Below, one piece after another: positions 38,592 through 44,148 of a stretch of DNA of 44,148 nt. The notes beneath the pieces were generated by a model that worked only from the letters and a program-made list of their open reading frames with translations, did not search any database and was not told the DNA's origin. Made by a program: the position numbers and the translations under genes. Position 1 is the first letter of the stretch; each line of letters opens with the position of its first letter. The DNA comes from Clostridiales bacterium. GTDB taxonomy: Bacteria; Bacillota; Clostridia; Christensenellales; Aristaeellaceae. The stretch is from assembly GCA_016930575.1 (NCBI GenBank), contig JAFGGL010000067.1, forward strand, positions 1 through 44,148, given 5' to 3'.

Positions 38592-40930
38592 GCACTCGTC
38601 TCCTGTTCCGCCTGAATAGTGTAAAGGTTGGAGCCGTAATCCCCCAGCAGGCGAAGTTTCGGGTTGTAGCCGGTACCCGTGAATTGGTTATTGAGCTGCA
38701 CGCCGTGGCGCAGCAGCCGCCCGTCGGCGCGGTAGCTTTCCACGTTATCCTTCAGGGTATACAGGCGGTTGATTCTCTGAAACAGCCAGCCGTCCGCGCT
38801 TATGCGCAGCGGCAAAGCGTGCGTGATCAGGTTCCCGAAGCGCTTGATGAACACGCTCTGGGGCACGGTCTGAACGCGGTAGCGCCGCTGCGGCTGCAGT
38901 CCGCAGAGCCGCAGGCGGTCGAATTTCGCGCTCGGGTCGAACCTCGTCTGGAAAAACCCGCTGACGCCGCCCGCCTGTTTATCATCCACGCAGTGCCAGG
39001 CGATCTGGTTCTCCCTGTCCGTATCCCCGCGAAAGAACCTGCCGTACTGCAGGGTTCTGCGGTGCCGCTTGTAAAACGCGATCTGCCGCTTCACTTCCCT
39101 GCGCTCCGCAAACGACAAGGCGTTCACGTCCAGCTCATACCCCAGGCAACCGAACGCCGCCACGTTGAAGCGCGTGGCCAGCGGCGTTTCCCGGATTGTC
39201 TGGTGGCTTGGCGCGGCGGATACGTGCGCCCCCATCGCCGACAGCGGATACAGGCAGCTTAGCCCACCCTGTATCTGGAGGCGCTCTACTGGGTCGGTGT
39301 CGTCCGAAGACCAGATCTGCGGTGAAAAGCAAAGCATGCCCAGATCAAAGCGGTTGCCGCCCGAGGAACAGCTTTCCAAAAGTATATGCGGGCGCGGGCG
39401 GAAGATGCGGGCAAGCACGTCGTACAGTCCCAGAATATAGCGGTGAAAAAACTCGCCCTGGTTCTTCACGCAGGGCGAATAGCAGTCGGTCATATGGCGG
39501 TTGTAATCCCATTTCACATAATCGACCCTGCAGGCGTCCAGAATTTCAGACACCTGCCTGACGATGTAATCGCGCACGGCGGGGTTGCAGAGGTCCAGCA
39601 CCAGCTGATTGCGGCCAAGCGCGGGCGCTTTGGCCTTGATCCGCACCGCGTACTCGGGATGCGCGCGGTACAGGTCGCTGTTTGGGTTGACCATCTCCGG
39701 CTCGAACCACAGCCCGAACTTGAGCCCTTTTTTGTGGATGCCCTCCGCCAGATCCTTCAGTCCGTTCGGCAGCTTCTTTAGGTTGACGGAGTAATCGCCT
39801 AAACTGGACGTATCGTCGTCCCGCTTGCCGAACCATCCGTCGTCCAGCACGAACAGCTCCGCGCCCAGGCGTTTCGCGCCGCGCGCAAGCCCGAGGAGCT
39901 TCCGCCGGTTGAAGTTGAAATAGCAGGCCTCCCAGCTGTTGATGAGCACGGGGCGTTCCTTCCCCTTCCAGTCGCCGCGCACCACGTGATTGTTGATAAA
40001 ATCATGGAAATGCTGCGACAGGCCGTTGAAGCCGTTTTCCGAAAAACTCATCACAGCTTCCGGCGTTTCAAACTGCTCGCCCTTTTTCAACTGCCACTCG
40101 AAGCAATGCGGGTTGACGCCCAGGTTCACGCGCACGAGTTCCCGCGTGGTCAGCTCCGCCGCGCCGTAGTGGTTGCCCGAGTACAGGAGGTTGAAGCCGT
40201 ACACGTCGCCCGTGTTCTCCCGCGCGTCCGCCGATACCAGCAAAAACCCTGGATTGTGGCGGTTGGAGCTGTCCCCGGTCGTGGAAGAGTTCACGGTCAG
40301 CCCGCAGGTGACCGGGCGGGTATGCCTACGCGCCTCCGCGATCCACGTGCCGTCAAACGTCACCATACGGAAGCCGTCGTTTGGCATGTCCAACATCATG
40401 CTGAGCAAACGGCGGATGGTGAGCGGATGCTTGTTCTCGTTGCGCAGGACCGCGCGGCGCGTGATGACGTCCGCGTCCGAAAACACGGTATAGTACAAAT
40501 CCAGGTACACCATGTTGCTTTCGTCGATCATTGTGACGACCAACGTTTGCGCGTCCTGTCCCTCGGCGGTCGGGAGCTTGTCCATCGGCATGCAGCCGTC
40601 CCGCACGCCGTGGCTCTGGTAGCGGAAATCCGCCGTGAAGGTTTCGTCCGGCATTTTGATTTCGGCGGGCGTATCGCGGTAGTCCCCCTTGCCGATGCCC
40701 GACCACTCCAGGCACAGCGAATCAAGACAATAGGTATTGTCGTCCTTATCATAGGCTACCGTGCCGCCCATGGGCGTCACGCGCTTTACAAGCAGCGGTT
40801 CGATCTCCTGATTGTCGGGCAGGCGGCCGCCGTAGTATACGTGCTCCAGGTGCTTGTACTTCGTCACACGGAACCAGTAGCTTGTGGTTTTCGTGTTCAG
40901 CTGGAATTCGCCGTTTTGTGTGTAGATCAT
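38588..40930 (-). CDS. Alpha-galactosidase, GH36
   Basis: Hydrolyses terminal alpha-1,6-galactosyl residues (melibiose, raffinose, stachyose). The 780-aa protein has an N-terminal beta-sandwich (about 1-330), a TIM barrel from ERPVLINSWEACYFNF, with FVLDDGWFGKRDDD and GLWFEPEMVNPNSDLY, the nucleophile Asp475 in VKWDYNRHMTD, LLESCSSGGNRFDLGML and the acid/base aspartate in WSSDDTDPVERL (D543/D544), then a C-terminal beta domain. No signal peptide, so it acts on imported sugar. Overlaps the GH13 gene upstream and the symporter gene downstream by ATGA. Confidence 0.94.
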   Translation of the reverse strand: MIYTQNGEFQLNTKTTSYWFRVTKYKHLEHVYYGGRLPDNQEIEPLLVKRVTPMGGTVAYDKDDNTYCLDSLCLEWSGIGKGDYRDTPAEIKMPDETFTADFRYQSHGVRDGCMPMDKLPTAEGQDAQTLVVTMIDESNMVYLDLYYTVFSDADVITRRAVLRNENKHPLTIRRLLSMMLDMPNDGFRMVTFDGTWIAEARRHTRPVTCGLTVNSSTTGDSSNRHNPGFLLVSADARENTGDVYGFNLLYSGNHYGAAELTTRELVRVNLGVNPHCFEWQLKKGEQFETPEAVMSFSENGFNGLSQHFHDFINNHVVRGDWKGKERPVLINSWEACYFNFNRRKLLGLARGAKRLGAELFVLDDGWFGKRDDDTSSLGDYSVNLKKLPNGLKDLAEGIHKKGLKFGLWFEPEMVNPNSDLYRAHPEYAVRIKAKAPALGRNQLVLDLCNPAVRDYIVRQVSEILDACRVDYVKWDYNRHMTDCYSPCVKNQGEFFHRYILGLYDVLARIFRPRPHILLESCSSGGNRFDLGMLCFSPQIWSSDDTDPVERLQIQGGLSCLYPLSAMGAHVSAAPSHQTIRETPLATRFNVAAFGCLGYELDVNALSFAERREVKRQIAFYKRHRRTLQYGRFFRGDTDRENQIAWHCVDDKQAGGVSGFFQTRFDPSAKFDRLRLCGLQPQRRYRVQTVPQSVFIKRFGNLITHALPLRISADGWLFQRINRLYTLKDNVESYRADGRLLRHGVQLNNQFTGTGYNPKLRLLGDYGSNLYTIQAEQETSA

Positions 40931-42549
40931 TGCCTGCTCTCCTTGATGACAACCGCCTCATACGGCTGTAATATTCCGTCAAAGGCCGTTCTGCCGTAGT
41001 TGTCCGTTACTATGCTGCCGCGATACGGTACGCGCGCCTTTTGTTTGGAAAAACTCAGCATCACCGTCAGCGCCTCCCCGTTCAATTCCCGTTTGTAAGC
41101 CATCACCCGCCGGTTGGCAAACAGCGGCGTGAACGCGCCGTATTTCAGGATATCGTTCCCGGCGCGCAGGGCGATGAGTTTGCGGTAGTAGTTTAGCACG
41201 GAATCTTCGTCGTTGTCCTGCGCAGCGTAATTGATCGTCCTATAGTTCGCGGTCACGGGCAGCCACGGCTTGCCCGTGGTAAAGCCCGCGTTCTCTTCCG
41301 CGGACCACTGCACGGGGGTGCGGGCGTTGTCGCGCGACGCCAGGAGTATCCATTTCAAACGAAGAAACTTCGGGATACAGAAAGAATGCATCAAATCATC
41401 AATGTTATGGCTTTCCACGTCGTCGAGTTCGCCGATGGATTTGAACCCCGCGTTCGTCATGCCGAGTTCCTGCCCCTCATAAATAAACGGCGTGCCGCGC
41501 AGCGTGAGTTCCAGCGTCGCCAGCATCTTCGCGCTCCGCGCCCAATACCTTTTATCGTCGCCGTAATGGGAAACGATTCGCGGCTGGTCGTGGTTTTCCA
41601 GGTACACGGCGTTCCAGTCAAGCTCCGTCTGCCATTCGGTCAGCACACCTAGCAGCCTTTTGGCGCTGAAGGGCTTTGGCATATAGCGCGCCACCCGCCG
41701 GTCTACCTCCAGATGGTTGAAATAGATCAGCATGTCCAGCTCCCGGGCCTTGGGATCGCAAAGCCGCCTGGCTTCCTCCACGTCCACAAACGCGCATTCG
41801 CCGACGGTGAAGCAGTCGAAATCATCCAGCACGTCCCTGCGGAACTCCCGCAGGATTTCGTGGTTCCGTTCCTGCGATTTATAATGCTCCAGCCCGCAGA
41901 CCGCGGCGCGCCTTTTGCCGTCGGCAAAGGAAGCTTTGTACAGCACGTTGATGACGTCGCAGCGGAAGCCAGCCGCCCCGCGCGTAAGCCAGAAGCGCAT
42001 GATCTCCTTCACTTCCGCCATCACGCGCGGATTGCGCCAGTTGAGGTCCGGCTGCTTTTTGTCAAACAGGTGCAGGTAATACTCCCCGCGCCGTTCGTCC
42101 CATTCCCACACCGAGCCCATGAAAAAGCTCGTCCAGTTGTTGGGCGGGCCGCCGCCATTTTTGGCGGGCTTCCAGATGTAATAATTGGCGTACGGCTCCT
42201 CGCGCCTGCGGCTTTTCCGGAACCACTCATGCTCGTCCGAGGTATGGTTGATCACCAGATCCATGATGATTCTGATATCCCGCCGTTTCGCCTCCTGGAA
42301 CAGGCGGTCCATGTCCGCAAGCGTGCCGAACTTGGGATCAATATCCTTGTAATCGCTGATGTCGTAGCCGTTGTCCGCATCGGGCGAACAATACACGGGC
42401 GACAGCCACAAGATGCCGACGCCCAGTTTTGAAAGCTCCTCAAGCCGGGAGATGATCCCCGGGATATCGCCGATGCCGTCGCCGTTTGAATCCTGAAAGC
42501 TCCGCGGATAGATCTGATAAACGACCCTGTCCTTCCACCACTGCGCCAT
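40927..42549 (-). CDS. GH13 alpha-glucosidase, probably oligo-1,6-glucosidase
   Basis: Cytoplasmic exo-alpha-glucosidase of the GH13_31 kind, 540 aa. The four amylase regions are clear: DLVINHTSDEH, GFRCDVINV with nucleophile Asp198, FTVGECA with acid/base Glu251, and ENHDQPR with Asp321; GNGDGIGDI-type calcium site is NGDGIGD near residue 22. The residue after the nucleophile is Val199, which in this family goes with alpha-1,6 over alpha-1,4 specificity (isomaltose, isomaltotriose, panose). Eleven bases after the GH1 gene and overlapping the GH36 gene. Confidence 0.92.
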   Translation of the reverse strand: MAQWWKDRVVYQIYPRSFQDSNGDGIGDIPGIISRLEELSKLGVGILWLSPVYCSPDADNGYDISDYKDIDPKFGTLADMDRLFQEAKRRDIRIIMDLVINHTSDEHEWFRKSRRREEPYANYYIWKPAKNGGGPPNNWTSFFMGSVWEWDERRGEYYLHLFDKKQPDLNWRNPRVMAEVKEIMRFWLTRGAAGFRCDVINVLYKASFADGKRRAAVCGLEHYKSQERNHEILREFRRDVLDDFDCFTVGECAFVDVEEARRLCDPKARELDMLIYFNHLEVDRRVARYMPKPFSAKRLLGVLTEWQTELDWNAVYLENHDQPRIVSHYGDDKRYWARSAKMLATLELTLRGTPFIYEGQELGMTNAGFKSIGELDDVESHNIDDLMHSFCIPKFLRLKWILLASRDNARTPVQWSAEENAGFTTGKPWLPVTANYRTINYAAQDNDEDSVLNYYRKLIALRAGNDILKYGAFTPLFANRRVMAYKRELNGEALTVMLSFSKQKARVPYRGSIVTDNYGRTAFDGILQPYEAVVIKESRQ

Positions 42550-42560
42550 GCGCTTCTCTC

Positions 42561-43856
42561 CTATTTCGCGTTGATTTTATACTGCTGCGGTTCCACGTAC
42601 TCCCTGTACATTTCCTCGGTCACGCCGTTTTGTTTGATGATCTGCGAATAGAACTCGCCGGAGCGCTTCACCGTGCGTTTCTGGGTTTTATAATCCACGT
42701 GTACCAACCCGAAGCGCGCGCTTTCGCCCTCCAACCATTCGAAATTATCAATAAAGCACCAATGGTAGTAACGCTTCACAGGCAGGCCGGATTTGCACAG
42801 CGTCTGCAGATGATCGAATAGGAACCTGCAGCGGAACGCGTCGCCGTTGTCGCAGGTGCCGTTTTCGGTGATATAGATCGGCAGCGGGTGAAGCTGCATC
42901 AGGAAACGCAGGCATTCCACAATTCCCTGCGGGTAGATTTCCCAGCCCAGATCGTTCACGGGCACGCCCTTGCGCGTGCCGCTTTGCATGCTTGCCATTG
43001 TGACGCGGGAATAGTAGTTCAGCGCGATAAAATCGCAGTATAATCCGTTTTTGATCTTCCCGAGATTGCGAATCGGCCAGCGGAATACGCCAAGCGTCAT
43101 CGCTTTGGCGATGCTTGCCTGAAAGAAGCGCTCCGCGACGTAGGCAAGCAGCCTGTGCTTGAACTTATGGGGATTCTCCGGCTCGAACACCTGCATATTC
43201 ATCGCGTAACTCACGTGCGTGCCGGCGATCCCTATGCCCTTTTGCAACGCGTGGATCAGTTGGTACGCTTGCACGTGCGCCACCGTGAGCACCGACATCA
43301 CATGCATCGCTTTACGGAAACGCTTCTTCCCGGGCGGCCACCAACCGAAATAGTACCCGAGCATCGCGTAGACGTTAGGCTCGTTGATGGTAATATATTC
43401 GGTCACGTCCTTGCCGAACGCCTGCACCATTTTGGTGACAAAGCGCATAAAATACTGCACGTTCCCGCGTTTTTCAAACGCGCCCATCTCCTCAAACCAC
43501 ATCGGGTTGGTGAAGTGGTGCAGCGTCACCAGCGGTTTGATCTTATGCTTTTTCAGCCAGCGGACCTCCGCGACGTAATGGTTGACGGCCGATTGGTCGA
43601 ACTTGCCTTCCTGCGGTTCGATCCGCGCCCATTCCACGCCGATGCGGGCGATCCGCATGCCCATATCGGCCATCAATTGGTCGTCTTCCTGCCAGCGATT
43701 GTAGTGGTCGTTGGCACGGGCAGGCGAGGAACCGTCCTTGATGTGCCCGCGGCGCTGCCAGTCCATCCAGTTATGCTCTACTTCGCCGCCTTCTATCTGC
43801 GCGGCCGCGCTTGCCGAGCCGAGTTCCATTCCGTCCCTAAGCGAAAATGAAGACAT
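42561..43856 (-). CDS. GH1 beta-glucosidase / beta-glycosidase
   Basis: Cytoplasmic retaining beta-glycosidase, 431 aa, a little short for the family. Catalytic acid/base is Glu159 in YITINEPNVYAML and nucleophile Glu331 in YITENGTCDNGDA; substrate-site blocks include ASAAAQIEGG, HHFTNPMWFEEMGAF, FIALNYYSRV and the C-terminal WCFIDNFEWLEGESARFGLVHVDY. The lack of Lys/Ser phosphate-binding features near the latter (E-G-E at the W-E motif) suggests unphosphorylated beta-glucosides. GGGAGG lies 8 bases before ATG 43856. First gene of the sugar operon, behind the promoter at 43893-43921. Confidence 0.92.
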   Translation of the reverse strand: MSSFSLRDGMELGSASAAAQIEGGEVEHNWMDWQRRGHIKDGSSPARANDHYNRWQEDDQLMADMGMRIARIGVEWARIEPQEGKFDQSAVNHYVAEVRWLKKHKIKPLVTLHHFTNPMWFEEMGAFEKRGNVQYFMRFVTKMVQAFGKDVTEYITINEPNVYAMLGYYFGWWPPGKKRFRKAMHVMSVLTVAHVQAYQLIHALQKGIGIAGTHVSYAMNMQVFEPENPHKFKHRLLAYVAERFFQASIAKAMTLGVFRWPIRNLGKIKNGLYCDFIALNYYSRVTMASMQSGTRKGVPVNDLGWEIYPQGIVECLRFLMQLHPLPIYITENGTCDNGDAFRCRFLFDHLQTLCKSGLPVKRYYHWCFIDNFEWLEGESARFGLVHVDYKTQKRTVKRSGEFYSQIIKQNGVTEEMYREYVEPQQYKINAK

Positions 43857-43892
43857 CTCCTACGCCTCCCGGTATGATATTGTTGTCTGATT

Positions 43893-43921
43893 ATTATAGC
43901 ATAGGTAAGAATGTGCGTGAA
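43893..43921 (-). promoter_or_regulatory. Promoter of the glycoside hydrolase operon
   Basis: Minus strand TATAAT (43898-43893) with extended TGC before it and TTCACG (43921-43916) 17 bases upstream. Leader of about 30 bases to the GH1 ATG. No clear LacI-type operator or cre site was seen around it. Confidence 0.7.
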
Positions 43922-44026
43922 GGTCAAAAGCAAACAGATTATGGCAGATCAGGCATGAAATCCTTGCCTATGATCGTTCTATCGGTATACAATCGCACAA
44001 ATCGTCGATGGGGAGGCTTAACACAA

Positions 44027-44095
44027 ATGAAAAAGATATTTGTTCTATTCCTTCTGTTTCTCTTGCAGACCGTCCGAAAACTCAGAAAAGAATAG
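44027..44095 (+). CDS. Tiny hydrophobic ORF (22 aa)
   Basis: ATG 44027 is preceded by GGGGAGG 10 bases upstream and encodes 22 residues: MKKIFVLFLLFLLQTV followed by the basic tail RKLRKE. The form is that of a single-helix membrane microprotein, a toxin-like peptide or a leader peptide with a signal-sequence-like start. A possible promoter (TTGCCT at about 43963, TATACA at about 43985) lies upstream. Another -10-like box and ribosome binding site follow downstream. No homologue can be named. Confidence 0.4.
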   Translation: MKKIFVLFLLFLLQTVRKLRKE

Positions 44096-44115
44096 GCTAA
44101 AAGAGAGGGAAGCGT

Positions 44116-44148
44116 TATAATATAAGCAGGATAAACGTCTAGGAGAAA
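44116..44148 (+). promoter_or_regulatory. Lead-in to a gene beyond the window
   Basis: TATAAT at 44116-44121 and an AGGAG Shine-Dalgarno at 44141-44145, three bases before the window ends, suggest that a plus-strand gene starts just outside. No good -35 box was found at the right distance. Confidence 0.4.

Noticed and set aside
39986-40999. 337-codon plus-strand open frame opposite the alpha-galactosidase gene
   Set aside because: Shadow of GH36; no initiation site or family signature.

Overview
The window looks like chromosomal DNA from a moderately GC-rich member of the Clostridia (Bacillota). The grounds are the gene content: an IspH-ribosomal protein S1 fusion, tRNA-sensing T-box leaders in front of proS and serS, short-form HisG with HisZ, a YbxF-type L7Ae protein beside rpsL, a HutP-family protein next to cmk, strong GGAGG ribosome binding sites with several TTG/GTG starts, and a probable Re-type citrate synthase of the kind found in anaerobes. 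I cannot place it more finely from sequence alone. No phage, CRISPR, tRNA or rRNA gene was seen.

Layout. 1-577 (minus): the start of the str region (ybxF, then truncated rpsL) with its own sigma-A promoter. 733-9140 (plus): a complete histidine operon, hisZ-G-D-C-B-H-A-F-IE and a PHP-type histidinol-phosphatase, almost all genes overlapping by a few bases, ending in a clear terminator. 9138-10456: a dGTPase-like HD hydrolase. 10473-11411 (minus): an EamA exporter. 11478-15949 (plus): hutP family, cmk, plsC and the ispH-rpsA fusion, starting from a promoter back-to-back with that of the exporter. 15986-17234: a cation diffusion facilitator. 17271-20209 (minus): aspartate aminotransferase and a Re-citrate-synthase-like enzyme, probably feeding glutamate/aspartate metabolism. 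20271-22255 (plus): a membrane-anchored thioredoxin-fold protein, CcdA and a GNAT acetyltransferase. 22268-25822 (minus): HAD phosphatase, P1 peptidase, acpS and nnr. 25864-26028: a MITE-like palindrome that supplies the stop codon of proS. 26026-27740 (minus): proS with promoter and T-box. 27738-29071 (minus): a membrane diguanylate cyclase. 29132-32912 (minus): a SNF2/SWIM helicase and an SRAP (YedK/HMCES) protein. 33041-34204 (plus): a class C beta-lactamase-like hydrolase. 34206-37065 (plus): a T-box operon with two tandem seryl-tRNA synthetase homologues, the first lacking key catalytic residues. 37074-37208: a five-hairpin, cloverleaf-like palindromic element. 37212-43921 (minus): a sugar-use operon (GH1, GH13, GH36, GPH symporter). 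44027-44148: a tiny hydrophobic ORF and the lead-in to a gene outside the window.

The most unusual items are the degenerate SerRS paralogue co-transcribed with an intact SerRS, a strong internal ribosome binding site inside the ispH-rpsA fusion that could release free S1, the cloverleaf palindrome, and the palindromic insertion exactly at the proS stop codon. All functional statements are from reading the sequence; no database search was run.
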